Part shown: in pieces, positions 7,255-16,179 of the stretch
How positions within the stretch are numbered: the stretch's first letter is position 1
How the letters are laid out: each line of letters starts with the position of its first letter
From: Allobosea sp. Root381
GTDB taxonomy: Bacteria; Pseudomonadota; Alphaproteobacteria; Rhizobiales; Beijerinckiaceae
DNA: 64,000 bases
Direction of reading: 5' to 3'
Assembly (NCBI RefSeq): GCF_001429395.1
Contig: NZ_LMJT01000012.1
Location: 307,482 to 371,481 of the forward strand
The notes under the pieces: model-generated
What the model was told of the DNA's origin: nothing
The model's input: the letters and a program-made list of their open reading frames with translations, nothing else
The model's database searches: none
Program-made: the position numbers and the translations under genes

Positions 7255-8109
7255 TCAGACCGCCCGCTTGCCGATGATGGCGAAGCGCAGCTTGGCCGAG
7301 AGGAAGTCGATCGCGGTGACGGCGGCGAGGATCAGCAGGATCAGGAACGACACCTGCTGCCATTCCAGCGTGCGGATCGTTTCGGCGAGATAGAGGCCGA
7401 TGCCGCCGGCGCCGACGATGCCGATGATCGTCGAGGAGCGGGTGTTCGACTCGATGAAGTAGAGCACCTGGCTGGCGATCACCGGCAGCACCTGCGGCAT
7501 CAGCCCGAAGCGGACTTCGTGCAGCTTGCCGCCGCCGAGCGAGGTAACGCCCTCCACCGGCTTGCGGTCGGCAGCCTCGATCGCCTCGGAGAAGAGCTTG
7601 CCGAAGGCGCCGAGATCGGCGGTCATGATCGCGAGCATGCCGGCGAAGGGGCCGAGGCCGACGACGTTCACCCAGATGAGCGCCCAGATCAGCGCGTCGA
7701 CGCCGCGGACCGTATCGAGCGAACGGCGGGCGAAGAAATGGACGATGCGGTTGGCGACGACGTTGCGCGCGGCGAGGAAGCCGAGCGGAAAGGCGAGGAT
7801 GGCGGCCAGGATGGTGCCGAGGAAGGCGATCGCGATCGTCTCGAACAGCGCTTTGATGAAGATGATGGCGCGGGCGAGCGAGCCCGGGTCCGGCGGGACC
7901 ATCAGCACCGCGAAGGTGCCAAGGCTGCTGAAGCCGGAAAGAATGCGCCAGAGCGAGACCTCGAAGGTGGTCAAGCCGTAGACGAAGAGGCTGAGCAGGC
8001 CGATCACGACGGCGCAGGTGATGAGCTTGTTCTTGAGCGAGCCGTCGATGGCGGCCTGGTGGCGGGCGACGAGGGCAGCCTGTTCGGCAGGTGAGAGGGC
8101 GAGGCTCAT
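7255..8109 (-). CDS. phnE: Phosphonate ABC transporter permease PhnE (second copy)
   Basis: An inner membrane permease of 284 residues with about six hydrophobic segments. The EAA loop region contains GGGKLHEVRFGLMPQVLP followed by STIIGIVGAGGIG, typical of PhnE. The start at 8109 is set by the ATGA overlap with the upstream permease gene; the reading frame stays open further upstream but in the wrong frame for the neighbour. Tandem PhnE genes form the heterodimeric channel of the PhnC-PhnD importer. Confidence 0.93.
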   Translation of the reverse strand: MSLALSPAEQAALVARHQAAIDGSLKNKLITCAVVIGLLSLFVYGLTTFEVSLWRILSGFSSLGTFAVLMVPPDPGSLARAIIFIKALFETIAIAFLGTILAAILAFPLGFLAARNVVANRIVHFFARRSLDTVRGVDALIWALIWVNVVGLGPFAGMLAIMTADLGAFGKLFSEAIEAADRKPVEGVTSLGGGKLHEVRFGLMPQVLPVIASQVLYFIESNTRSSTIIGIVGAGGIGLYLAETIRTLEWQQVSFLILLILAAVTAIDFLSAKLRFAIIGKRAV

Positions 8110-9011
8110 TTGCCGTGCTCCAGGCTGAGGAGGGCGTGGCGCAGGCGCTCGGTGCCGTAGTCGATCAGCATCACGGTGACGATGATCATCAGCAGGATGG
8201 CGCTGACATCGGTGAAGTAGAACTTGCGGATCGCCTCGATCAAGTCCTGGCCGATGCCGCCGGCGCCGACGAAGCCCATGATCGAGGCGCCGCGGACGTT
8301 GATCTCGAAGCGCAGCAGCGAATAGCTGGCGAAGTTGGAGAGCACCTGCGGCACGACCGCGAAACGGATCGTCTGCCACCAGCCGGCGCCGGTCGCGGTC
8401 AGCCCGTCCACCGGCTTCATGTCGATGTTCTCGACGACCTCGGAGAAGAGCTTGCCCATGGCGCCCATGGTGTGGATCGCGATGGCGAGCACGCCGGGCA
8501 GGGGGCCGAGGCCGAAGGCGATGACGAAGATCAGCGCGAAGACGATCTCGGGAACGGTGCGGCTGAATTCGAGGAAGCGGCGGGCGGCGAAGCGGGCCGT
8601 CTTCGAGCGGCCGAGATTGCCGGCGGCGACGAAGCAGAGCAGGAAGCCGCCGACGACGCCGAGCGCCGTGCCGACATAGGCGATCAGGATGGTCTGCCAG
8701 AGCAGCCGGAGCCAGCCCTTCCAGCCCCAGAACCACTCGGCGAAATCCGCGCCCAGGCTGTTCCAGCGCAGGACCGGCATGGTCTCGACGATGTATTTCG
8801 GGAAGCGCCAGGCGTTCTCGGCGAATTTGCCGAGGTCGACCTCGGCGCCGATCGCGGCGAGCCAGACGCAGACCGCGAAGACCGCCGCGCCGAGCAGCGT
8901 CTGGCGCCGTTTGGCGGACATCGCGCTTGCATAGGCTGCGGCGTGGCCGCTGATCGCAGGGTCGTTGCGGTCGATCGCGATGGTCATGAGGTTTGCCGGG
9001 ACAGTTTTCAA
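8106..9011 (-). CDS. phnE: Phosphonate ABC transporter permease PhnE (first copy)
   Basis: A permease of 301 residues with a cytoplasmic N-terminus, then hydrophobic segments and the EAA-type loop (GAGWWQTIRFAVVPQVL, then GFVGAGGIGQDL). It carries an extra periplasmic stretch rich in Trp (EWFWGWKGWLRLLW) near residues 90-110. ATG 9011 or ATG 8987 may start it. It is coupled to the second permease by ATGA and separated from phnD by a palindromic repeat. Confidence 0.92.
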   Translation of the reverse strand: MKTVPANLMTIAIDRNDPAISGHAAAYASAMSAKRRQTLLGAAVFAVCVWLAAIGAEVDLGKFAENAWRFPKYIVETMPVLRWNSLGADFAEWFWGWKGWLRLLWQTILIAYVGTALGVVGGFLLCFVAAGNLGRSKTARFAARRFLEFSRTVPEIVFALIFVIAFGLGPLPGVLAIAIHTMGAMGKLFSEVVENIDMKPVDGLTATGAGWWQTIRFAVVPQVLSNFASYSLLRFEINVRGASIMGFVGAGGIGQDLIEAIRKFYFTDVSAILLMIIVTVMLIDYGTERLRHALLSLEHGK

Positions 9012-9030
9012 CGGCGGAAGCGCCGCTCCC

Positions 9031-9124
9031 CGTCATGCTCGCCCTTGTGGCGAGCATCCACGTCTTGAACGTTACCCGCGATGGGCGAAGACGTGGATGG
9101 TCGGGACAAGCCCGACCATGACGG
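9031..9124. repeat. Palindromic element between phnD and phnE1 (family A)
   Basis: A double hairpin: left stem GCTCGCC-CTTGT-GGCGAGC, right stem GGTCGGG-ACAAG-CCCGACC, with outer ends CGTCATG/CATGACGG and an inner pair CCACGTCTT/AAGACGTGG. It lies between the binding protein gene and the permease genes, a usual place for structures that stabilise the 5' part of an importer mRNA. Confidence 0.88.
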
Positions 9125-9141
9125 GCAGACGGTATGAAGTC

Positions 9142-10056
9142 TTACGAAGACTTCTTGCGACGCAGATCGTCGACGAACTTGTTCAGCTCGATGATCGGGT
9201 CGTAGGCCTTGTTGTCGACGGCGACGAGCGGGCCCTGCTTGCCCTCATAGATCTTGTCGAAGGCGGCCTTGTCCTTGGTGGTGATGTTCAGGACGGCGTC
9301 GCGGATCTTGGCCTTCAGCTCTTCCGGCATGTCGGAGAGATAGGCCAGGGGCGAGTTCACGATCTGCTCGGACTTGAAGATGATGCGGAAGTCCTCGGCC
9401 TTGGCCATGTTCTTGCGGACCATGCGCTGCAGGTTCGACTCCTGCTCGTCGTTCCACCAGTTGGCGACGATGTCGACGGTGCCCTGCTGGAGCGCGATGA
9501 TCGCGTTCTCATGGCTGCCGGTGTAGACGACCTTCGAGAAGAAGCTCTCGGGCTCGATCTTCATGCCGTTGAGGGCGAAGCGCGGCACGTTGTTGCCCGA
9601 GGTGGAGTTCGGATCGACGAGGCCGAGATTCTTGCCCTTCAGGTCCTCGACCTTCTGATAGGGCGAGTCCTTCTTCACATAGAAGACCGAGTGATAGCCC
9701 TTGGTGCCGTCGAGGTTGGTCTCGATCGCGAAGGCGTCGACCTTGGCGCCGGTCATGCGGGCGCGGGCGAAGGAGGACGGGCCGTAGGAGGCGATGTGGA
9801 TGTTGCCGGCGCGCTGGCCCTCGATGATCGCGGCGTAGTCGTTGGCGATACGCAGCGTGACCTTGGTGCCGAGTTCCTTCGCGAGATAGTTGACGAAGGG
9901 GGTGTAGCGCTCGGTGACGCCCGAGGCGTTCTCGGCGGGGATGATCGCGAAGACCAGCTCCGGATACTTGGCCTTCCAGTCCTGGGCGAAGGCGGGGGCG
10001 GCCAGCGAGGCGAGGCCCGCGGCGGCCAGCGCCAGGGTATGACGACGGGTCAGCAT
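9142..10056 (-). CDS. phnD: Phosphonate ABC transporter periplasmic binding protein PhnD
   Basis: A periplasmic protein of 304 residues. The N-terminus MLTRRHTLALAAAGLASLA is a signal peptide with a probable cleavage after AFA near residue 24. The mature protein has the PhnD/TauA-like body with ENASGVTERYTPF and GPSSFARARM. It captures phosphonates and delivers them to the two PhnE permeases. The start at 10056 is chosen because the signal peptide begins there; 65 bases separate it from phnC. Confidence 0.94.
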   Translation of the reverse strand: MLTRRHTLALAAAGLASLAAPAFAQDWKAKYPELVFAIIPAENASGVTERYTPFVNYLAKELGTKVTLRIANDYAAIIEGQRAGNIHIASYGPSSFARARMTGAKVDAFAIETNLDGTKGYHSVFYVKKDSPYQKVEDLKGKNLGLVDPNSTSGNNVPRFALNGMKIEPESFFSKVVYTGSHENAIIALQQGTVDIVANWWNDEQESNLQRMVRKNMAKAEDFRIIFKSEQIVNSPLAYLSDMPEELKAKIRDAVLNITTKDKAAFDKIYEGKQGPLVAVDNKAYDPIIELNKFVDDLRRKKSS

Positions 10057-10121
10057 GATGTGCTCCTGGTGGTTGATTCGGTTGTCGCTGGTGTTTCGCC
10101 GGCTGTTGCCGGCAAACGGGT

Positions 10122-10940
10122 TCAGGCGGCGCTCTGCCGGGCGCGCTGCGCCTCTTCGCTGACGATGGCGTCGAGCTGGTGCAGAGCCTCGGCGCCGGCA
10201 TCCTTGGCTTCGATGCCGTAGAGGCTGGCGGCCACTTCGCTGGTGAGCTGATGCGGCGGGCCGTCGAAGACGATCTTGCCAGCGGCCATGCCGATCAGCC
10301 GGTCGCAATACTTGGCCGCGATGTCGAGGTGATGCAGGTTGGAGACGACGGTGATGCCGTCCTCGCGGTTGATCCGGAACAGCGCGTCCATCACGACCTG
10401 GGTGTTGCGCGGGTCGAGCGAGGCGATCGGCTCGTCGGCCAGGATGATCTGGGGCTCCTGCACCAAAGCGCGCGCGATGGCGACGCGCTGCTGCTGACCG
10501 CCCGAGAGCGTTTCGGCGCGCTGGCTCAGAAGATGTCCCATATCGAGACGCTCGAGCGCCGCAATGGCATGGATCTTGTCGTCGCGGGAAAAGCTCTTGA
10601 CCAGCGTGAGGGCGGCGGAGCGGTGGTTGAGCCGGCCGAGCAGGACATTGGTCAGCACGTCGAGCCGCCCGACCAGGTTGAACTGCTGGAAGATCATCGC
10701 CGTGTCGCGTCGCCAGCCGCGCAGAGCCGCACCGCGTAGCGCGGTGACGTCGCGCTCGCCGGAGAGGACCCTGCCCTCGCTTGGTTCAGCCAGGCGGTTC
10801 AGCATGCGCAACAGCGTCGATTTGCCGGCGCCCGAACGGCCGATGATGCCGACCATCTCGCCGCGGGGGATGGAGAGCGTGACGTCGTCGACGGCGGCCT
10901 TCCCGCCGAAGCGCTTGGTCAGGCCTTCGATGCGCAGCAT
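10122..10940 (-). CDS. phnC: Phosphonate ABC transporter ATPase PhnC
   Basis: An ATPase of 272 residues: Walker [10 protein letters not shown] at 34-42, signature SGGQQQR at 146-152, Walker B ILADEP at 166-171. It energises import through PhnE1/PhnE2. It is the first gene of the phnC-phnD-phnE1-phnE2 unit, and a Pho box lies about 100 bases upstream, so phosphate starvation through PhoB is the likely inducer. Confidence 0.95.
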   Translation of the reverse strand: MLRIEGLTKRFGGKAAVDDVTLSIPRGEMVGIIGRSGAGKSTLLRMLNRLAEPSEGRVLSGERDVTALRGAALRGWRRDTAMIFQQFNLVGRLDVLTNVLLGRLNHRSAALTLVKSFSRDDKIHAIAALERLDMGHLLSQRAETLSGGQQQRVAIARALVQEPQIILADEPIASLDPRNTQVVMDALFRINREDGITVVSNLHHLDIAAKYCDRLIGMAAGKIVFDGPPHQLTSEVAASLYGIEAKDAGAEALHQLDAIVSEEAQRARQSAA

Positions 10941-11041
10941 GAGAACGGTCTCGCTTGCGGTGAGCGAGCACGACCCTGAACGGAGGCTTTGGTGCCGCCG
11001 TCAGGTCCGTGCTCTCGATGCGAGACTGCTAGTCAGTGCAG

Positions 11042-11059
11042 ATGACAGCCGGGTGACAG
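11042..11059 (-). promoter_or_regulatory. Pho box upstream of phnC
   Basis: On the minus strand the sequence reads CTGTCAC-CCGG-CTGTCAT, two direct heptamers with a 4-base spacer. This is essentially the alphaproteobacterial PhoB consensus CTGTCATnnnnCTGTCAT with one mismatch. It is oriented toward phnC and leaves about 100 bases for the promoter and leader. No comparable site is visible ahead of phnG. Confidence 0.75.
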
Positions 11060-11105
11060 CCGTTTGGCCCTTCAACAGGGCTGTGGAGGCGCGAAATCCC
11101 GGCGG

Positions 11106-11786
11106 TCAGGCGCCGCGCAGAAGCAGGTCCACGCAGGCGCGCACATATGCGCGTCGCGCGGTCGCGGGCGCAGGCTTGACGTTCAGCAGGCCGCGGACCT
11201 GATGGAAACCGCGCAGCATGCCGACGAACTGCTCCGCCAGGGTTCTGGCCTGCTTCTCCGTGAGCGGCGCGTTCAGGCCATCACCGATTCGTGAACGCTG
11301 GGTCAGCAGGGCGGAAAGGTCGTCGATCATGCGCAACGCGCCCGCCTCCCAGGCGATGCGGCCGAGTTCCGGAAAGCGGACGGCGGCACTCATCACGAGA
11401 CGGTGTAGATCAAGTGAAGCCGGGTGCAGTATCATCGCCAGCGTGTCTTCGCCGAGGCGGATAAGCGTGCTGCGCAGGTCGTTTTCCGCGGCCGGCTTTC
11501 GGAGAGGAATCGTAAGCTTTTCAGTGAGTTCCGTGCAGATCGCCTTGAACAGCGCCTCCTTGTCGGCGAAGTGGCTGTAGATGGTCTGCTTGGAGACGCC
11601 GGCGCGCTGCGCGATCTGGTCGAGGCTCACGCGCTCGAAGCCCTCGGCGAGGAACATTTCGGAGGCGGCCTGGGTGATCGCGTCGTGCTTGTTCGGGCGA
11701 GCCCTGTCGGACGGCAAGCGTCTTGCATCCGTCGCCTCGGTCGCGGCATCCCGCGATGCGGCCGTGACTGCCATGTTTACGCCCAT
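11106..11786 (-). CDS. TetR/AcrR family transcriptional regulator
   Basis: A repressor-type protein of about 226 residues. The TetR helix-turn-helix is clear at about residues 35-75 (VSLDQIAQRAGVSKQTIYSHF). The C-terminal part is a ligand-binding domain of the AefR/AcrR_C kind (FPELGRIAWEAG). It is divergent from an RND efflux pump, so it very likely represses it. A TTG 15 bases upstream also opens the frame, but ATG 11786 or ATG 11774 is preferred because the upstream TTG lies next to the operator. Confidence 0.88.
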   Translation of the reverse strand: MGVNMAVTAASRDAATEATDARRLPSDRARPNKHDAITQAASEMFLAEGFERVSLDQIAQRAGVSKQTIYSHFADKEALFKAICTELTEKLTIPLRKPAAENDLRSTLIRLGEDTLAMILHPASLDLHRLVMSAAVRFPELGRIAWEAGALRMIDDLSALLTQRSRIGDGLNAPLTEKQARTLAEQFVGMLRGFHQVRGLLNVKPAPATARRAYVRACVDLLLRGA

Positions 11787-11803
11787 TGGGCCCCTTATCA
11801 AAC

Positions 11804-11819
11804 TAGACCGTCCAGTCTA
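11804..11819. promoter_or_regulatory. Probable TetR operator of the efflux locus
   Basis: The inverted repeat TAGAC-CGTCCA-GTCTA sits midway in the short divergent gap between the TetR gene and the membrane fusion protein gene. Size and position fit a TetR-family operator that would control both genes. Confidence 0.6.
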
Positions 11820-11852
11820 AGATAATCGTACATGTTAGGAGCGTCCAGTTCT

Positions 11853-12968
11853 ATGAAGCGGTTTGCCTATCTGCTCCTGGTCGTCGCCCTCGCCGGCGGG
11901 GGTTACTACGGTTATCGTCACTTCAAGCAGGGCAGCGTTCCGGCGCAGGCCGCCGTGACCACCGGAAAGACCCCGGGCGTGCCCGTGGAGGTCGCCAGGA
12001 TCGAACGTGCGACGGTCAAGGAAGAGGTCGAGGCGCTGGGCACGCTGGCCGCTGACGAGGCGGTGGTGATCGCTCCGGAGATTGCGGGCCGCGTCACCGC
12101 GCTCGGCTTCAGGGAGGGCGAGCGCGTCGAGAAGGGCCAGCTCCTGGTCAAGCTCGATACCGCCATTCTGGACGCCGAGCTGAAGCAGCTCCAGGCCGAT
12201 CTCAGTCTGGCGCGCGACACCTTCCAGCGCAACCAGTCGCTGGTGCAGCGCGGCGCTGGCACGCAGGTCGCGCTCGAGCAGGCCATCGCCCAGCTCGCCT
12301 CCAGCGAGGCGAAAGTGCAGCTCGCTCAGGCGAAGCTGGCGCAATCGGCGATCATGGCCCCGTTCAGCGGGGTGGTCGGGCTTCGTGCGGTCAGCGTCGG
12401 CGACTACGTCTCCGTCGGCAAGCAGCTGATCACGCTGACCAGCATGGATCCGATCAAGATCGACTTCCGCGTCCCCGAAATGTTCCTGGCCAAGGTCAAG
12501 GTCGGCCAGCCGGTCCACCTCAAGGTCGATGCGGTGCCGGGCAAGGATTTCGAGGGCAAGATCTTCGCCGTCGATCCGGCGGTGGATATCAATGGGCGGG
12601 CGATCCGGCTGCGCGCCACGGTGCCCAATGGCGATCATGCGCTGAAGCCGGGCCTGTTCGCCCGCATCAACATCGTCGTCGACCAGCGTGAGAACGCGCT
12701 GGTGGTTCCGGAATCGGCCGTGGTGCCGGACGGCCTCGGCAAGATGGTCTACATCGTCGAGGACGGTAAGGCGAAGCGCGTTCCGGTCGAGCTGGGCAAG
12801 CGCCTGCCGGGCAAGGTCGAGATCGTGAAGGGGCTGACGCCGCAGATGCAGGTGGTCAGCTCCGGTCAGATGCGGCTGCGCGAGGGTTCGGTCGTCTCGA
12901 TCAAGAACACCCTGCCGGCGGTCCACACCAGCGCCCTCTCCGGGGCTTCGGCGAGCCCGCAGCAATGA
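11853..12968 (+). CDS. RND efflux periplasmic adaptor (membrane fusion protein)
   Basis: An adaptor of 371 residues of the HlyD/AcrA type, which bridges the inner membrane pump and an outer membrane channel. It begins MKRFAYLLLVVALAGGG, a single membrane anchor without a lipobox cysteine. The barrel-sandwich halves are at about 60-100 and 160-190 (MAPFSGVVGLRAVSVGDYV), with a helical hairpin between them and beta-barrel domains after. ATG 11853 is chosen because TTAGGAGC lies 11 bases upstream; the earlier in-frame ATG at 11832 overlaps that ribosome binding site. Coupled to the pump gene by ATGA. The outer membrane partner is not in the window. Confidence 0.92.
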   Translation: MKRFAYLLLVVALAGGGYYGYRHFKQGSVPAQAAVTTGKTPGVPVEVARIERATVKEEVEALGTLAADEAVVIAPEIAGRVTALGFREGERVEKGQLLVKLDTAILDAELKQLQADLSLARDTFQRNQSLVQRGAGTQVALEQAIAQLASSEAKVQLAQAKLAQSAIMAPFSGVVGLRAVSVGDYVSVGKQLITLTSMDPIKIDFRVPEMFLAKVKVGQPVHLKVDAVPGKDFEGKIFAVDPAVDINGRAIRLRATVPNGDHALKPGLFARINIVVDQRENALVVPESAVVPDGLGKMVYIVEDGKAKRVPVELGKRLPGKVEIVKGLTPQMQVVSSGQMRLREGSVVSIKNTLPAVHTSALSGASASPQQ

Positions 12969-15900
12969 GCCTGTTCGAACTCTTCGTCCGCCGGCCCGTC
13001 CTCTCGACGGTGTTGAGCCTTCTCGTCATGCTCGTCGGCATCGTCTCCTATGACCGGCTGACGGTGCGCGAATATCCCAATATCGACGAACCGATCGTCT
13101 CGGTGCGGACCGATTATCGCGGCGCCAGCGCCGAGATCATCGAGACGCAGGTCACGCAGATCCTGGAGAACTCGATCGCCGGCATCGAGGGCATCGAGAT
13201 CATCTCCTCGACCAGCCGCCAGGAACGCAGCTTCATCTCCGTCCGCTTCCGCCCGAACGTCGACCCCGACGTCGCCGCTTCGGACGTGCGCGACCGGGTC
13301 AGCCGCGTGCGCAGCCGCCTGCCCGACGAGATCGACGAGCCCGTCATCGCCAAGGTCGAAGCCGATGCGCAGCCGATCCTGTATCTTTCGCTCACCAGTT
13401 CGCGGCACAGCCCGCTGGAGCTGACCGACTTCGCCGACCGCTTCATCGCAGACCGGGTGCAGAACGTCACCGGCGTGGCGGAGGTGCGGATTCTCGGCCA
13501 GCGCCAATATGCGATGCGCATCTGGCTCGACCGGCCGCGCATGTCGGCCTACGGCATCACCGTCCAGGATGTCGAGGCCGCGGTCCGCGCCCAGAACGTC
13601 GAGATTCCGTCCGGCCGGATCGAGAGCAACGACCGCGAATTCACGGTGCTTTCGCAGACCAGCCTGACCTCGCCGCGGGAATTCGAGCAGATCGTCGTCA
13701 AGGACGTGAACGGCTTCCCGGTGCGGGTGCGCGACCTTGCCCGCGTCGAACTCGGCGCCCGCGAGGAGCGCAACGCCGCCTGGTTCCGCGGCACGCCGTC
13801 GGTGACGATCGGCATCGTCAAGCAGGCGACCGCCAATCCGCTGGACGTCTCGTCCGGCGTCACGGCGGCGATGCCGAGCATCACCGAAGACCTGCCGGAC
13901 GGCATGTCGATCAACACCTCCTACGACACCTCGATCTTCATCGATCGGTCGATCAAGGCCGTCTACACCACGATCGCCGAGGCGGTCGTCCTCGTCGTCC
14001 TAATCATCTTCATCTTCCTGCGCTCGCTGCGGGCGACGCTGATTCCGCTGGTCACGATTCCGGTCTCGCTGGTGGGCGCCTTCGCGCTGATGTATGCGCT
14101 CGGCTTCACCGTGAACACGCTGACCCTGCTGTCGATGGTGCTCGCGATCGGCCTCGTCGTCGACGACGCCATCGTCGTTCTGGAGAACATCCACCGCCAT
14201 ATCGAGAACGGCGTAGAGCCGACGAAGGCCGCGATCCGCGGAATCAACGAGATCGCCTTCGCCGTCGTCGCGATGACGCTGACGCTGGTCGCGGTCTATG
14301 CGCCGATGGCCTTCTCGACCGGCCGTACCGGCCAGCTCTTCATCGAGTTCGCCTTGACGCTTGCCGGCGCCGTGCTGGTCTCGGGCTTCGTCGCGCTGAC
14401 ATTGACGCCGATGATGTGCGCCAAGCTGCTGCGCCATCACGAGTCGCATGGCCGGCTCTACAATGTGCTCGAGCGCGGCTTCAATGGGATGGCGAGCGGC
14501 TACCGGCGCTCGCTGCGCTTCGCGCTGTCGATCCGGCCGGTGATCGTCTTGCTGGCGCTCGGCGTCGCCGGGGCGAGCTATTTCCTCTTCACGAACCTGC
14601 GCTCCGAACTCGCTCCGGTCGAGGATCGCGGCACCATCACCGCCATCGGCGTTGCACCGGAAGGCGCGACGATGACCTTCACCGCGGATTATGCGCGCCG
14701 GGTCGAGGATTATCTGAGCAAGATCCAGGAGGTCGAGACCTATCTGGTGATCGTCGGCTTCCCCGACGTGACGCGCTCCATCGCCTTCGCCCGGCTCAAG
14801 CCCTGGGAGCAGCGGACGCGCAAGCAGCAGGATCTCGTCGCCGAGATCAACAAGGACCTGTCGCAGATTCCCGGCATCCGGCTCTTCGCTACCAACCCGC
14901 CCTCGCTGGGCCAGGGCGGCGCCAACAGCAAGCCGGTCGAGTTCGTGCTGCGCTCGTCGGAATCCTATGTGCAGATCAAGGATTACGTCGATGCCGTGAT
15001 CGCCGAGGCCTCGAATTCGCCGGCGATGACCAATCTCGAATCGAACCTCATCCTGGACAAGCCCCAGATCAAGGTTTCGATCGACCGGCAGCGCGCCGCC
15101 GATCTGGGCGTCGGCGTCGACGTCATCGGCCGCACCATGGAAACCCTGCTCGGAGGCCGCCAGGTCACCCGCTTCAACATGAATGGCGAGCAGTACGACG
15201 TCGTCATCCAGGTCGCGGGTGAAGACCGCAACACGCCGCAGGCGCTGCAGTCGATCTATCTGATGGGCCGCGGTGGCCAGGTCGTGCAGCTGTCGAGCCT
15301 CGTCAAGATCGAGGAGAACGTCGCGCCGAAGGAACTGATCCGCTTCAACCAGCTGCGCTCGGCCACGATCACCGCCGTCCCGGCGCCAGGCTACTCGCTG
15401 GGCGACGCCCTCAACGTGCTCGACGCTGCGGCGGCGAAGGTGCTGCCCTCCTCGGTGCAGATCGACTATTCGGGCCAGAGCCGCGAGTTCAAGCAGTCCG
15501 GCTCCAGCATCGCGATCGTCTTCCTGCTGGCGCTCGGCTTCATCTATCTGGTGCTCGCGGCGCAGTTCGAGAGCTTCGTCGATCCCGTGGTCATCATGGT
15601 GTCGGTGCCGCTCTCGCTCACCGGGGCGCTCGCCGCGCTCTACTTCACCGGCGGTACGATGAACGTCTACAGCCAGATCGGCCTGATCACGCTGGTCGGC
15701 CTCATCACCAAGCACGGCATCCTGATCCTGGAGTTCACCAACCAGCTTCGGGAGGAGGGCAAGGAGATGATCGACGCGCTGGTCGAGGCGGCGGAGCTGC
15801 GTCTGCGCCCGATCCTGATGACCACCGGCGCGATGGTGCTCGGCGCGGTGCCGCTGGCGCTCGCCTCGGGTGCCGGTGCCGAGAGCCGCTCGCAGATCGG

Positions 15901-16051
15901 CTGGGTCATCGTCGGCGGCATGACCTTCGGCACACTGCTGACGCTCTATGTGGTGCCGGTCGCCTATTCCTATCTGGCGCGGAGCAAGCATGGCAGCCGC
16001 GGTGCTGCCCATGCAGAGGATGGCGCGGCGCATCCCGCTCCGGCGGAGTAA
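12965..16051 (+). CDS. RND multidrug efflux permease (AcrB/MexB-like, HAE1 family)
   Basis: An inner membrane proton-drug antiporter of 1028 residues, the full family length. The N-terminus SLFELFVRRPVLSTVLSLLV is transmembrane segment 1. The two large periplasmic loops and TM4 with the proton-relay aspartates (LVVDDAIVVLENI) are intact, and the second-half repeat has LITKHGILILEF. The substrate cannot be told from sequence. Cotranscribed with the adaptor gene and probably repressed by the divergent TetR protein. Confidence 0.94.
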   Translation: MSLFELFVRRPVLSTVLSLLVMLVGIVSYDRLTVREYPNIDEPIVSVRTDYRGASAEIIETQVTQILENSIAGIEGIEIISSTSRQERSFISVRFRPNVDPDVAASDVRDRVSRVRSRLPDEIDEPVIAKVEADAQPILYLSLTSSRHSPLELTDFADRFIADRVQNVTGVAEVRILGQRQYAMRIWLDRPRMSAYGITVQDVEAAVRAQNVEIPSGRIESNDREFTVLSQTSLTSPREFEQIVVKDVNGFPVRVRDLARVELGAREERNAAWFRGTPSVTIGIVKQATANPLDVSSGVTAAMPSITEDLPDGMSINTSYDTSIFIDRSIKAVYTTIAEAVVLVVLIIFIFLRSLRATLIPLVTIPVSLVGAFALMYALGFTVNTLTLLSMVLAIGLVVDDAIVVLENIHRHIENGVEPTKAAIRGINEIAFAVVAMTLTLVAVYAPMAFSTGRTGQLFIEFALTLAGAVLVSGFVALTLTPMMCAKLLRHHESHGRLYNVLERGFNGMASGYRRSLRFALSIRPVIVLLALGVAGASYFLFTNLRSELAPVEDRGTITAIGVAPEGATMTFTADYARRVEDYLSKIQEVETYLVIVGFPDVTRSIAFARLKPWEQRTRKQQDLVAEINKDLSQIPGIRLFATNPPSLGQGGANSKPVEFVLRSSESYVQIKDYVDAVIAEASNSPAMTNLESNLILDKPQIKVSIDRQRAADLGVGVDVIGRTMETLLGGRQVTRFNMNGEQYDVVIQVAGEDRNTPQALQSIYLMGRGGQVVQLSSLVKIEENVAPKELIRFNQLRSATITAVPAPGYSLGDALNVLDAAAAKVLPSSVQIDYSGQSREFKQSGSSIAIVFLLALGFIYLVLAAQFESFVDPVVIMVSVPLSLTGALAALYFTGGTMNVYSQIGLITLVGLITKHGILILEFTNQLREEGKEMIDALVEAAELRLRPILMTTGAMVLGAVPLALASGAGAESRSQIGWVIVGGMTFGTLLTLYVVPVAYSYLARSKHGSRGAAHAEDGAAHPAPAE

Positions 16052-16082
16052 GCGGGAAGCACAGCCGAGTCTGCGGCGCTTG

Positions 16083-16173
16083 CGTCATTGCGAGGAGCGT
16101 CAGCGACGAAGCAACCCAGGGGCGGCCGAGCGCTACGCCCCACTGGGTGCTTCGCTGACGCTCGCAATGACGG
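16083..16173. repeat. Palindromic repeat between the RND pump and pbpC (family D)
   Basis: A 91-base element CGTCATTGCGAGGAGCGTCA ... TGACGCTCGCAATGACGG with long complementary arms and an inner pair around AACCCAG/CTGGGT. It resembles the GCGAGGAGCG-type repeats I recall from Bradyrhizobiaceae genomes. It lies between convergent genes. Confidence 0.85.
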
Positions 16174-16179
16174 CGCTGG

